Of a stretch of 64,000 nucleotides of DNA, positions 41,277-49,509 are shown one piece after another. Positions within the stretch are counted from its first letter, which is position 1. Each line of letters starts with the position of its first letter. Source of the stretch: Nitrospirales bacterium (lineage in GTDB: Bacteria > Nitrospirota > Nitrospiria > Nitrospirales > UBA8639); assembly GCA_020027205.1 (NCBI GenBank), contig JAHRAQ010000003.1, positions 62,001 to 126,000 of the forward strand, read 5' to 3'. The notes under the pieces are model-generated. The model did no database searches. It was not told the origin of the DNA and saw only the letters and a list, made by a program, of their open reading frames with translations. A program made the position numbers and the translations under genes.

Positions 41277-41879
41277 ATGGTCACCACGGCGCTGACCCTG
41301 CTCGCCGTGATCGTCGGCGGACTCTGGGTCTGGCATCATCTGGACTTTGACACCCAGGATTTTTTTGTCGACGACGTCGTTCCCGTTCTGCTGCTGGCCG
41401 CCGCCGTCACGCTGTCGACCCTGGCGGTGATTCGCCGAATCCGGCGCGCGCGGCAACGCACCGGCCGGCGCGCCAATCTCATGCGGGCCTTTTCCCTCGA
41501 ACACACTCCGGGCAAACGGTTTGATCTGGCCATCGAACTCATCGAACTCAACCGGTATCGACTGGCGGGGCTGGAATCCGTCGCGCGCGACATGGCCGAA
41601 GTGTTCACGGCCGTGTTCCAACGCTCGACGGGGGACAAGGCGCACCGCCGTCGCGGGATGGCGGCCAGTTCGCTCGGCGTCGTGCAGCATCGCGACAGCA
41701 TTCCGCTGCTCATGAAGGCGCTGGACGACGATCACGCCTACGTGCGCGGTTGCGCGGCGCTGGCCCTGGGGCGGATGCGCGCCGTGGAAGCCAAAGCCAA
41801 ACTGGAAGACACGATGAAGGAAGACTGGGATCAGACCGTCCGCAGCCGGTCGAGGGAAGCGGTCGAACGCATGAGGTGA
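41277..41879 (+). CDS. HEAT-repeat protein with two N-terminal membrane helices
   Basis: A 200-aa protein at the end of the exporter operon, starting 3 nt after the permease stop. The first 60 residues hold two membrane helices (TALTLLAVIVGGLWVWHH; VPVLLLAAAVTLSTLAVI). The C-terminal part contains HEAT-like repeats (RGMAASSLGVVQHRDSIPLL; VRGCAALALGRMRAVEAKAK). HEAT repeats usually mediate protein contacts. I used the ATG at 41277, not the GC-rich extension from 41229. Function unknown; linked by position to the exporter. Confidence 0.75.
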   Translation: MVTTALTLLAVIVGGLWVWHHLDFDTQDFFVDDVVPVLLLAAAVTLSTLAVIRRIRRARQRTGRRANLMRAFSLEHTPGKRFDLAIELIELNRYRLAGLESVARDMAEVFTAVFQRSTGDKAHRRRGMAASSLGVVQHRDSIPLLMKALDDDHAYVRGCAALALGRMRAVEAKAKLEDTMKEDWDQTVRSRSREAVERMR

Positions 41880-41898
41880 ACAACGCGGGAACGGGGGG

Positions 41899-42528
41899 TC
41901 AGGACGCGCCCGTCACCCGGCCCATCGCGGCCTGATCCACGCGGGTGAACCGGTACCCTTTGCGGTAGAGCATCTCCATGCCGTCGGTCAACACCGTGAA
42001 TGCCGCCGCCTCGCGCGCGTCGTCAAAGGCGCCGTTCAGCCGGGCGAGCGGCCGCGGGTGATCCTCTCGCTCCCACCGCGACACGCGGAGGGAATCCAGA
42101 ATGTCCCGCAGTTCCACGGCGTCGTAGCGCTCGTCGTCATCCCGGTCGGCCACCAGCGCCAGTTGGTAAAACGTCAGGCTCAACGACAGGGTGGACTGGC
42201 TTTTCGCAAACGCGGCGCGCGCGGCATCGATGCCGGGATATTGACGGGCGCAGGAGATTGACGCGGGCGCGCCGGCCGCAAACGACAGGCGATACGCCCC
42301 GGCGGGCGCCCGCGGGGTCCGGCGCAATTGTTCATAAAACCACGTGGTGCAGGACTCCGCCGCCACAAACTCGGCCTTGTCTCTGTCGACCTGCTGCACG
42401 ATATGCCGGACGAATCCCTCAAACACGTCGTTGTCGACAGCCGCCCGGCTCACCCCGGCCGTCAACAGCGACGCCGCCACGCCGACCATGACGCCAAGAC
42501 GCCGCGTCTGTTTGCGCGTTCTCCTCAT
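41899..42528 (-). CDS. Secreted protein of unknown function (209 aa)
   Basis: The N-terminus is a clear signal peptide (MRRTRKQTRRLGVMVGVAAS followed by LLTAGVSRA). The mature part has two Cys (ESCTTWFY and ISCARQY) that could form a disulphide, and is mostly helical (DDERYDAVELRDILDSLRVS). No known domain is recognised. I moved the start from 42636 to the ATG at 42528, which begins directly after a TATACT box (see the promoter entry). It is convergent with the HEAT gene, with 19 nt between the stops. Confidence 0.65.
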   Translation of the reverse strand: MRRTRKQTRRLGVMVGVAASLLTAGVSRAAVDNDVFEGFVRHIVQQVDRDKAEFVAAESCTTWFYEQLRRTPRAPAGAYRLSFAAGAPASISCARQYPGIDAARAAFAKSQSTLSLSLTFYQLALVADRDDDERYDAVELRDILDSLRVSRWEREDHPRPLARLNGAFDDAREAAAFTVLTDGMEMLYRKGYRFTRVDQAAMGRVTGAS

Positions 42529-42534
42529 GGCGTC

Positions 42535-42543
42535 AGTATACCA
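42535..42543 (-). promoter_or_regulatory. Extended -10 promoter, leaderless start
   Basis: On minus TG-G-TATACT lies 6 nt before the ATG at 42528, so the predicted transcript begins at the start codon. No -35 match is seen. Confidence 0.35.
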
Positions 42544-42732
42544 TCCCCCGCCGCCGCCCCGCCAGAGGAATATGCGCCGCCGTGGCCGGCGCGTTCCGCC
42601 TTCGCCTGTGGCAACCGGTGTTGACATGCATGGCACCGTTGCCGTTCAATGGCCGGACGGCGACGGTCACGTTCATGGTCGTGGCGGACAGGCCAACAGC
42701 ACGGCGAAGATCCCGCAGGCCGGAAGGACAGG

Positions 42733-43050
42733 ATGACTCCCGAACCCTGGTTCGACATTGACCCCGGCCCCGACGCCGCCGGCCGTCTGCGCAAGGAGCG
42801 GGAGAAATCTCGCGCGTTGAAACGCACCGCCTGGTGGAAGACGCAACGCCACCGGGGTCTCTGCCACTACTGCGGCGTCCGGTTTCCGCCCGACCAACTG
42901 TCGATGGATCACATCGTCCCGCTGGCGCGCGGCGGCACGTCCGCCAAAGGCAACGTCGTGCCCGCCTGTCCCACGTGCAATCGCAAGAAGAACCTCGACA
43001 CCCCGGCGGACACCGCGTTGCGCGAGTTGGCGGAAAACCCACGCGGCTGA
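42733..43050 (+). CDS. HNH endonuclease, small
   Basis: A 105-aa protein with a classic compact HNH domain: CHYCGVRFPPDQL (zinc Cys pair), MDHIVPLARGGTSAKGN (catalytic His and Asn) and VVPACPTCNRKKN (second zinc pair). The N-terminal Arg/Lys-rich stretch should help DNA binding. The ATG at 42733 follows GGAAGGACAGG, so the extension from 42649 is not needed. Stand-alone proteins of this type are common in bacteria and are mostly uncharacterised nucleases. No neighbour indicates restriction activity. Confidence 0.85.
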   Translation: MTPEPWFDIDPGPDAAGRLRKEREKSRALKRTAWWKTQRHRGLCHYCGVRFPPDQLSMDHIVPLARGGTSAKGNVVPACPTCNRKKNLDTPADTALRELAENPRG

Positions 43051-43161
43051 TCCGAACCGAAACACAAAACCCCCTCCGTCATTCCGGCGCCCTCTCTTGC
43101 TGTCATTCCCGCGTCGCTTCCGTCCGTCATCCTTCCTTCCGTCATTCCCGACCCCTCCCTT

Positions 43162-43274
43162 CCGTCATTCCCGACGTTAGTTGTCGGGAATCCATCCTTC
43201 TGTTTCCTTGTCCTAACCAAAGGAAAGACAACTGAAAGATGGATTCCCGACTAAAGATGTCGGGAATGACAGAA
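43162..43274. repeat. Dispersed nested palindromic repeat, cluster 6
   Basis: Forward unit 43162-43197 (CCGTCATTCCCGACG...GTCGGGAATCCATCC), spacer with CCTTGTCCTAACCAAAGG, and reverse unit 43238-43271. Partial pieces of CCGTCATTCC extend back to 43076. It fills the 286-bp gap after the HNH gene. Confidence 0.85.
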
Positions 43275-43336
43275 AGAGTCGGCTCGACGTCGCCCCGACA
43301 CCCGCACCCGACACCCGCCCCGCCCGCGCCCGCCGC

Positions 43337-44023
43337 CTACCGCCGTAGCAGCGTGATCCACCGCCAGATATTCAACAGCCCGCCCAGCGACGCCGCCACG
43401 TAGGTCAGGGCGGCGGCCGTTAAAATTTGTCGCGCGCCCGCCATGTCCCTCGGCGGAAGATAGCGCCCCTGTTCCAGCATGGGCAGCGCCCGTCGAAAAC
43501 TGGCGTCCCATTCCACGGGCAGCGTCACCAGATGCACCAACGCGCCCACCGACATCACCGCCAGCCCGGCCAGCAGCACCAGCGCCCCGCCGGCGGGCGA
43601 ACGGGTCAGCCCGGCGGCAAGCGGAATGCCCATCATGACGAAGGCGCCGATCTTTTCCGCGCCCCGCGCCCACCGAAGCAGCGCCGTGCGTTCGCGGAGC
43701 GGGCCGTAGCCGGTGTCATCCTGCACGGCATGGCCCACCTCGTGCGCCGCGACCGTCACCGCGGTCAACGATTTGCCGTGATAGTGATCCGGCGACAGCC
43801 GCACCGCTTTGGCGGACGGGTCATAGTGATCGCCGCGTTCCGTGGTCTCGACCGTGACGTGCGACATTTGCAACCGATCCAGCAAATGCCGGGCCAGTTC
43901 CGCGCCCGTGCCCGCGTAGTCGTCACGATGCCCGCGATGGCGGGTGAACACCCGCCGGGTCCACCACTGCGGCCCCGTCAACACGGCCAGGATCAACAGC
44001 AACACCAGCACGCCCCGTATCAT
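43337..44023 (-). CDS. Membrane zinc metallopeptidase of the YugP type
   Basis: A 228-aa membrane protein: one helix at the N-terminus (GVLVLLLILAVLTGPQWW), then the zinc site AAHEVGHAVQDD (H-E-x-x-H), and at least two more helices (FVMMGIPLAAGLTRS; LVLLAGLAVMSVGALVHL). This is the pattern of the 'zinc metallopeptidase' family DUF/YugP. The domain order (AEL...GLxxVTVE, then DHYDPSAKAVRLS) matches. Substrate unknown; such proteins are thought to handle membrane-associated proteins. It is divergent from no recognised partner and follows the symporter gene on the same strand. Confidence 0.85.
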   Translation of the reverse strand: MIRGVLVLLLILAVLTGPQWWTRRVFTRHRGHRDDYAGTGAELARHLLDRLQMSHVTVETTERGDHYDPSAKAVRLSPDHYHGKSLTAVTVAAHEVGHAVQDDTGYGPLRERTALLRWARGAEKIGAFVMMGIPLAAGLTRSPAGGALVLLAGLAVMSVGALVHLVTLPVEWDASFRRALPMLEQGRYLPPRDMAGARQILTAAALTYVAASLGGLLNIWRWITLLRR

Positions 44024-44096
44024 CGCGCCTCGCGCCGGCCGTGGTTCGGGAATACGTCCGCCGTCGCCGGTGCCGTCGTCATTACCGCCGCCGCCG

Positions 44097-45110
44097 TCAT
44101 TCCCGCGTCTCTTCCTTCTGCGACGCTCGACCGGCGCGCGCCACGCTTGGAACGTCCCGACGCCAGACGCCGGCCAGCAACGGCCCCGTCACATTGTGCC
44201 AGACACTGAACAGCGCGCCGGGCACGGCGACCATCGGGCCGAAATGCGCCGCCGCCAGCGCGACCGCCAGCCCGGAGTTCTGCATGCCCACTTCAAGAGC
44301 CACCGTGCGGCAACGGGCCGGCGTCGCCCGCCGCCGGCGCGCGCCCCAGTATCCGAGCGTGAGTCCCAGCGCGTTATGCGCGACCACGGCCGTGACGACC
44401 AGGCCGGTCGCGTGGAGTTGCCCGTGATTCCATCCCACGATCACGCCGACGATCCACGCGATGATGCCCATGGACGCCAGCGGCAACAGGCCCTCCAACA
44501 TCCAGCGGCCCGGTTGCCAGACGCGGCGAAGACCCATGCCCAGCGCCACCGGCAACAGCACCACGTTCACGACCGTCAGGAACAGCGGCAGCGGATCGAT
44601 CTCCACCCACGCGGACGCGAGCAGCCAGATCCACAACGGCGTCAGGAGCGGGCTGATGAACGTCGAGACCGTCGTCATGGCCACGGACAACGCCACATCG
44701 CCACGGGCCAGCCAGGTCACCACGTTCGACGCCGTGCCTCCCGGACAGGCACCGACCAGCATAACGCCGACGGCCAGCGGCGGAGGCAGGCCCAGACCTG
44801 TCGCGATAACCCAGGCGCCGAGCGGCATCACCAGATACTGCAAGGCCACGCCCGTCAGCAACAGGTGTCCGCCGTGACGCAGAGCCAGCGCGTCACGCGG
44901 CGTCACCGTCAGGCCCATTCCGAGCATCACCACCGCCAAGGCTTCGGGAATCCACCGTTGACCGGCGGCGGCCGTCTCCGGCGCGAGCCAGCCCCACGCG
45001 GCGCCGAGCAGAACCCACGCGACAAAGCCATCCTGCATCCGCGCCGGCCAGAACGGCAGGCCGCGCGGGGCGCCGGCGGCGTCGACGTGTTCATGCCCGT
45101 GGGTCGTCAT
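44097..45110 (-). CDS. BASS-family (bile acid:sodium symporter-like) transporter
   Basis: A 337-aa membrane protein with about nine helices. The SBF/BASS pattern is visible: IPEALAVVMLGMGLTVTPRD, the conserved VGVMLVGACPGGTASNVVTW (a key Na/substrate region) and VALEVGMQNSGLAVALAAAH. It imports or exports an organic anion with sodium; the substrate is unknown. The N-terminus is His-rich (MTTHGHEHVDAAGAP). Start at ATG 45110. It lies just upstream of the YugP-type gene on the same strand; the gap is 74 nt. Confidence 0.9.
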   Translation of the reverse strand: MTTHGHEHVDAAGAPRGLPFWPARMQDGFVAWVLLGAAWGWLAPETAAAGQRWIPEALAVVMLGMGLTVTPRDALALRHGGHLLLTGVALQYLVMPLGAWVIATGLGLPPPLAVGVMLVGACPGGTASNVVTWLARGDVALSVAMTTVSTFISPLLTPLWIWLLASAWVEIDPLPLFLTVVNVVLLPVALGMGLRRVWQPGRWMLEGLLPLASMGIIAWIVGVIVGWNHGQLHATGLVVTAVVAHNALGLTLGYWGARRRRATPARCRTVALEVGMQNSGLAVALAAAHFGPMVAVPGALFSVWHNVTGPLLAGVWRRDVPSVARAGRASQKEETRE

Positions 45111-45239
45111 GCGTTGATGGTGACACCGCCGTCGTGCGTCTCACTGCTCCCGTGAAGACGGTGACACGGAGATTACCACACAGGACAACGGCCAACACCC
45201 CGGACGCGAATCCGAACACCGGGGCCCCGCCCCCTCCGT

Positions 45240-45452
45240 CCGTCATTCCGCGTCACCGACGTCCATTGACCGGACAACCGACCGGACAACCGTGCGCGCG
45301 CGGAATCCATCCGAAGGAGGTGAATGACGCCCCCCTCCGTCATTCCCGACATCTTTAGTCGGGAATCCATCTTTCAGTTGTTTTTCTCTTCTGCTGATTA
45401 GTACGAGGAAACAGAAGGATGGATTCCCGACAACTAACGTCGGGAATGACGG
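45240..45452. repeat. Dispersed nested palindromic repeat, cluster 7
   Basis: Two forward units (45240-45312, 45337-45371) and one reverse unit (45416-45452). The first forward unit contains a 12-bp tandem duplication (ACCGGACAACCG twice). The gap 45111-45608 otherwise holds the G-rich minisatellite below and tRNA-Val. Confidence 0.85.
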
Positions 45453-45535
45453 ACGGGGAGGCGGGACGGGGAGGCGGGACAGGAGGCGGGACAGGGGGCG
45501 GGACGGGGGGCGGGACGGACGGGGGGCGGGACGGA
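45451..45535. repeat. G-rich minisatellite of GGCGGGAC-type units
   Basis: Seven or so units of about 10-12 bp, each with GGCGGGAC plus a variable G-run, follow one another directly after repeat cluster 7 and end about 74 bp before tRNA-Val. Runs of three or more G on plus could form G-quadruplexes. Confidence 0.7.
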
Positions 45536-45608
45536 GCGGCGTCGCACGGATTCCCGGCCGGCCGGTTTCATTGTCAGACATCCGGCGCTGTGCTACACTG
45601 CCGGCCGT

Positions 45609-45683
45609 GGGCGATTAGCTCAGTGGGAGAGCGCTTCCCTCACACGGAAGAGGCCACTGGTTCGATACCAGTATCGCCCACCA
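45609..45683 (+). tRNA. tRNA-Val (anticodon CAC)
   Basis: A 75-nt cloverleaf: acceptor GGGCGAT/ATCGCCC, D arm GCTC/GAGC, anticodon stem CTTCC/GGAAG with loop CTCACAC (anticodon CAC), and T arm ACTGG-TTCGATA-CCAGT. CCA is encoded. Confidence 0.95.
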
Positions 45684-45719
45684 CGCGACCGGATTCCGCA
45701 CCGCCGCCTTGAGTCGACC

Positions 45720-46970
45720 GTGACGTCTCTCTCCCTTCATCCGCCGTCGCATCACGGACGGCACGGCCTCCGCCGCCTGGTCGACGCCACCGTCCGGCGG
45801 CTGCCGGTGCTGTGTCTGGCGGTCGCGCTCACGGCGTGCGGCACCGCGCCGCCGCGCCCCGCCTCCCCGTTCCCTCCCTCGGCCAGCGACCTTGACCTGC
45901 TGGGCGCGACGCGCCTGTGTGATTCGAAAGACGACATCGTCCGACGCTGGCGGGACACACCCTATCGCGCGACGCCCTGGGGCGCCGGCGAACAACTGCA
46001 ACGCGCGACGGCGCCGTCGCCATCCCCGTCACCGCCGCCGTCGCCGCCGCCGTCATCACCGTCCCCGTCCGGCCACGACGGGTTTTATTTTTTCGATGAT
46101 GAACGGATTCTGGTGGGCGCCGTCTTTCGATTCAGTCGCGGTCTGAACCTCGCCCCCTATCCCGTGCTGCGGGAGACCCTGGCCGCGCTCGTCCCGTCCT
46201 CCACCTTTTATCTGGACCCCACCCAACTCCTCTCCGGGGACGGCGCGCGCGCCCAATCCGCCGTGCTGTACCGCACCGGAGATCGATCCACCACGACCCA
46301 GTATCTGGTGCTGGAACGCGGCGAAAATCCGCTGTTGCTCGCGGCCTCGATGGTGATCGATCCGTACGAACAACTGTTGTCGGGGTATCACGAAAAGTTT
46401 CTGCCCGCGCTTAAACGACGTTCGCGCGCGGAGACGGCGGGCGCCTCGACCGGCGGCGACACCGGCGGCGACTTTCTGGGCACGCAGCAATTCGCGCGGG
46501 GGGAGGCGGCGCTCTTCGGGTCCTGCGGCCCCGCGCAACCGGACATCGCCGCCGACGCCTACCGGCGGTCGATCCGGCACGGGCTGAACGACAAGACCCG
46601 TTTCGCCGAAGCCCATCACCGGCTGGGCCTGGCGCTCCGCGACCAGGGCCGGCTGGCCGACGCGCAACAGACGTTGGAACAAGCCATGTCGCTGCGGCCT
46701 CATGCCCCGGAGATCATCAACAGTCTTGGCCGCGTGCTGGCCGAACAGCGGCAATGGGCGCGCGCCAGGCCCTTGTTTGAACGGGCGATTGTCCTGCGAC
46801 CGAATTTTGCCGACGCCAGGTTTAACTTGGGAGAAAGTTTGGAACCACTCAACCCACGGCGCGCCATTGAAGAATACGAAACCTATCTCGCGCTCGCCGA
46901 CGGGATTCCCGGAGAAGCCCGGCGGGTCATGATGGTGAAAGAGCGCGTGAAACGGTTGAAGAGCAAATAA
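45720..46970 (+). CDS. TPR-repeat lipoprotein
   Basis: A 416-aa protein. The N-terminus has a lipoprotein signal (RRLPVLCLAVALTACGTAPP, lipobox LTAC). A Pro/Ser low-complexity stretch (SPSPSPPPSPPPSS) lies at about 100-115. The C-terminal 160 residues hold TPR-like repeats (AEAHHRLGLALRDQGRLADA; PEIINSLGRVLAEQRQWARA; ADARFNLGESLEPLNPRRAI). The middle is alpha/beta and unrecognised. It probably scaffolds envelope proteins. The start is GTG 45720. RNase HI follows 5 nt after. Confidence 0.75.
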   Translation: MTSLSLHPPSHHGRHGLRRLVDATVRRLPVLCLAVALTACGTAPPRPASPFPPSASDLDLLGATRLCDSKDDIVRRWRDTPYRATPWGAGEQLQRATAPSPSPSPPPSPPPSSPSPSGHDGFYFFDDERILVGAVFRFSRGLNLAPYPVLRETLAALVPSSTFYLDPTQLLSGDGARAQSAVLYRTGDRSTTTQYLVLERGENPLLLAASMVIDPYEQLLSGYHEKFLPALKRRSRAETAGASTGGDTGGDFLGTQQFARGEAALFGSCGPAQPDIAADAYRRSIRHGLNDKTRFAEAHHRLGLALRDQGRLADAQQTLEQAMSLRPHAPEIINSLGRVLAEQRQWARARPLFERAIVLRPNFADARFNLGESLEPLNPRRAIEEYETYLALADGIPGEARRVMMVKERVKRLKSK

Positions 46971-46975
46971 GCCCC

Positions 46976-47644
46976 GTGAAATTTTACGCCGTCCGCCACG
47001 GGCGCCGGCCCGGCATCTACACCACCTGGCCGGCCTGTGAAGCGCAGGTCAAGAGATTCCCGCAGGCCGACTACAAATCATTTTCGACACGCGAACAGGC
47101 CGAATCTTTTCTGGCCGGCGACCGCGCCGCCGACGCGCCGGCATCGTCACCGGCACCGGCCACGCCTGTGCCCGCACCGACCGCGCGCGGGAACGCCGTG
47201 CAAATCTGGGTGGATGGCTCCTGTCTGGAGCAGGGCGACGCGCCGTTAAAATTCGGCTGGGCCTACGTCATTCTCGACGGCGAGCGGGAACTCCGCCGGG
47301 GCACGGGCCATGCCGTGCCCGCCGGGGCGCGACAGCATCGAAACGTGGCGGCGGAAATTCAGGCGGTGCTGCACGCGCTGACGTGGTGCCGGAACCACGG
47401 CATCACGGCCGCCACGATTTATTTTGACTACCAGGGGCTGGCCGCCTGGGCGCGGGGCGACTGGAAAACCAACACGCCTTTTACCCGATCTTATGCGGCC
47501 AGGATGCGCGCCATGGGGATGCAACTGACGTGGCACAAAGTGCGGGCGCATTCGGGAGACCCGCGCAATGACCTGGTGGATCACCTGGCAAAAGAAGCCG
47601 CCCGCGGCGCGACGCCAAGGCAACGAGGTACGACAAGACCGTGA
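46976..47644 (+). CDS. rnhA: Ribonuclease HI with N-terminal viroplasmin (hybrid-binding) domain
   Basis: Degrades the RNA strand of RNA-DNA hybrids. The 222-aa protein starts with a viroplasmin/HBD domain (KFYAVRHGRRPGIYTTWPAC, then FSTREQAESFLAG), common in eukaryotic RNase H1 and in some bacteria. An Ala/Pro linker follows. The catalytic domain has VQIWVDGSCLE (D), NVAAEIQAVLHAL (E), IYFDYQGLAAW (D) and the C-terminal VRAHSGDPRNDLVDHLAKEA (D). It starts with GTG at 46976. The last residues (GATPRQRGTTRP) look extended, perhaps by a changed 3' end next to the AT-rich pair. Confidence 0.9.
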   Translation: MKFYAVRHGRRPGIYTTWPACEAQVKRFPQADYKSFSTREQAESFLAGDRAADAPASSPAPATPVPAPTARGNAVQIWVDGSCLEQGDAPLKFGWAYVILDGERELRRGTGHAVPAGARQHRNVAAEIQAVLHALTWCRNHGITAATIYFDYQGLAAWARGDWKTNTPFTRSYAARMRAMGMQLTWHKVRAHSGDPRNDLVDHLAKEAARGATPRQRGTTRP

Positions 47645-47713
47645 AGCCGTGCGGCACGAGGAAAGGAAACGTTTCAAGAAACTTGCCGGGCAATCCACAA
47701 ATAAGGCGCAACG

Positions 47714-48253
47714 CTACGCCGTGACACTACTTTCAAGCACGCTGTTCTGTTGTTTGTCGATACGTATCTGTTTGGCTACCGCCAACACATAGTGACTCAG
47801 ATGTTTCCGGTAGACAAACACAACCAGCCGCAACGCCAACTCCGAGCGAATCAACGGCGTGTAAGCAAGAAACGCTTTGGCAAAACAGTGAACGAAGCGC
47901 CTGTGAAACTCCCGGATGGCCGCATTGTCTGTTAAGTCAACCGGGTCCATACGTTTGATGGTATGCCGGTACTGTCTCAGGCACTCCGCCATTTTTCGAA
48001 TATCGAACATGACGGTCCTGTGCCGTTTATAATTGTGGATGGTTACATCCAGTGACTTCGACAAACGTCGTAGCGATGCAACCGCTTCAAGGGACAAGGC
48101 ATCGTCAATAATCGCCTCATATCTGTATTTCATCACATCGCGACGCAACTGACAAAAAGGAAACAGCACATCGTCGTGTTTGCCTTCTCTCCTGATTTGC
48201 ATCCACGAGGCGGTAAAAAATACGCAGAAGCACACGAAGACAAGATATATCAT
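47714..48253 (-). CDS. Membrane-anchored protein of unknown function (179 aa)
   Basis: Second gene of a two-gene pair. The N-terminus is a hydrophobic helix (MIYLVFVCFCVFFTASWM), followed by a long charged helical region (LSLEAVASLRRLSKSLDVTI; DIRKMAECLRQYRHTIKRMD; AIREFHRRFVHCFAKAFLAY). No catalytic motif is recognised. The codon use is more AT-rich than the neighbours, suggesting transfer. It overlaps the 84-aa partner gene by 4 nt. Its 3' end faces the end of rnhA. Possibly a small membrane-associated module; function unknown. Confidence 0.6.
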   Translation of the reverse strand: MIYLVFVCFCVFFTASWMQIRREGKHDDVLFPFCQLRRDVMKYRYEAIIDDALSLEAVASLRRLSKSLDVTIHNYKRHRTVMFDIRKMAECLRQYRHTIKRMDPVDLTDNAAIREFHRRFVHCFAKAFLAYTPLIRSELALRLVVFVYRKHLSHYVLAVAKQIRIDKQQNSVLESSVTA

Positions 48254-48504
48254 GGTTTATCTCCCGTAGATTTGGTGTGGTCGAGGTATCTTTTTTCCAA
48301 TAACTCGTGCAACCGCTCAAATCGATCACGATAATTGTGATTGTCCTCCGCCAGCCGATCCAGTTCCCGTTGCCGTTCAGCAAAACGATATTGTTGGTTT
48401 TTATACAACCACAAACCACCCAAGATTATGATAGTTAATAGCGTACCTTCAGTAAAAGACAGGTTAGCGAAGAACTCGGAAAAAAGAGAAAAGACTTGAC
48501 TCAT
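48250..48504 (-). CDS. Small membrane protein with coiled coil (84 aa)
   Basis: First gene of the pair. One membrane helix (TEGTLLTIIILGGLWLYK) is followed by a basic-acidic coiled coil (FAERQRELDRLAEDNHNYRD, RFERLHELLEKRYLDH). It begins just before the PCP-reductase-type operon's last gene stop and is read in the same direction. The 4-nt overlap with the downstream 179-aa gene implies one unit. Unrecognised family. Confidence 0.6.
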   Translation of the reverse strand: MSQVFSLFSEFFANLSFTEGTLLTIIILGGLWLYKNQQYRFAERQRELDRLAEDNHNYRDRFERLHELLEKRYLDHTKSTGDKP

Positions 48505-48528
48505 AGCAAGACAACGCTACTCCAACAA

Positions 48529-49509
48529 CTACAACGTGCCTTCGCCTTTCAGATACCGGCGGAAGCGGCCCATCAATTCTTCGCCGAGCACGCCCACGTC
48601 CGGCTTGTCTTTCATGTACTCCCGAATTTCCGCCAGACGGTGTTCGGCCTGTTCATTGCCTTTCAGGCGTTTGACCTTCACCAGCGCGTCCTCAAAAGCG
48701 TCAAAGGTCAATTCCTGATACCCGAAACTTCGGATTCGCTTCACGGCCTTCATCATGGCTTCATTCCGAAACGTGGTCAGGTGCGCGGAGTCAATTTCCC
48801 GCAAGCCGAGTTTTCTGGCCCGCCGCTCCGCGGCCTTGCGGATGCCGCTTCGTACAAAATCGGGCGAGGTCAGCAGCCGTTTCCAGGCGTCGTCCGACCA
48901 GGCCACGGCCTGTTGCGGCGCGTCCCATAAGCGCGCCAGCGTCGGCGCGTCGATCCTTGTCATTCCCGACGCCCGCGCCAGATCTTCCGCGTCCCGCTTC
49001 AGCATGTCCGTTACAAAGTCCATCGCGATGGGCGGCGACTCTTTGATTTTGTCCCGCAGTGTCGCCAGCGCGTCTTCGGTCCATTCCAGGGGCGCGCCGG
49101 CGTTCTCGGCCCGGTCGCCCATGGCCTCGACTTTGTCAAACAAGTCCACATTGACTTCCAGGTGCCCCCGTTCCCGCGCCACCTCTTCCGTGATGTTCCG
49201 AATCATCGCCCGCATGAACTCGGGCACGCCGTCCAGTCGTTTGCGCGCTTCCGCCGTCCACGGCAACTCGCCCCGCTCGATTCGGCCGGCGGCGTCGGCC
49301 ATCCCGGCCTCCCCGCCCATGCTCCCCATCATCTGACGCTTAAACCGGTCCAGCAAGGCCCCGGTAATTTCGCCTTCTCCCAATTCGCGCGCTTTCTTTT
49401 CCGCCAGACGCTGCACCATCCCGCGCAAAAACGCGGGCGCGCGCGCAAGCCGCTCGCGCGCGTCGTCGGTCCAGACCGGCGTTGTGACGGCGGGGTTCGG
49501 GTCACTCAT
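48529..49509 (-). CDS. Protein with repeated PCP-reductase (protochlorophyllide reductase-like) domains
   Basis: A 326-aa protein built from four or five copies of a roughly 45-residue motif of the form W-x-DDA-x-x-RL-x-x-x-P-x-F-x-R-x-x-x-R-x-x-AE-x-x-AR-x-x-G-x-x-EI. Copies start near PVWTDDARERLARAPAFLRG, LPWTAEARKRLDGVPEFMRA, LEWTEDALATLRDKIKESPP and VAWSDDAWKRLLTSPDFVRS. This is the C-terminal domain of light-independent protochlorophyllide reductase subunit B, here free of any catalytic domain. A small iron-sulphur or substrate-binding role is inferred. It overlaps the HU/IHF gene by 4 nt at the end of the long operon. Confidence 0.8.
   Translation of the reverse strand: MSDPNPAVTTPVWTDDARERLARAPAFLRGMVQRLAEKKARELGEGEITGALLDRFKRQMMGSMGGEAGMADAAGRIERGELPWTAEARKRLDGVPEFMRAMIRNITEEVARERGHLEVNVDLFDKVEAMGDRAENAGAPLEWTEDALATLRDKIKESPPIAMDFVTDMLKRDAEDLARASGMTRIDAPTLARLWDAPQQAVAWSDDAWKRLLTSPDFVRSGIRKAAERRARKLGLREIDSAHLTTFRNEAMMKAVKRIRSFGYQELTFDAFEDALVKVKRLKGNEQAEHRLAEIREYMKDKPDVGVLGEELMGRFRRYLKGEGTL

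Noticed and set aside
43944..45155. 403-aa plus-strand ORF opposite the transporter
   Set aside because: Low-complexity His/Arg/Gln text, antisense to a membrane protein with clear family motifs.
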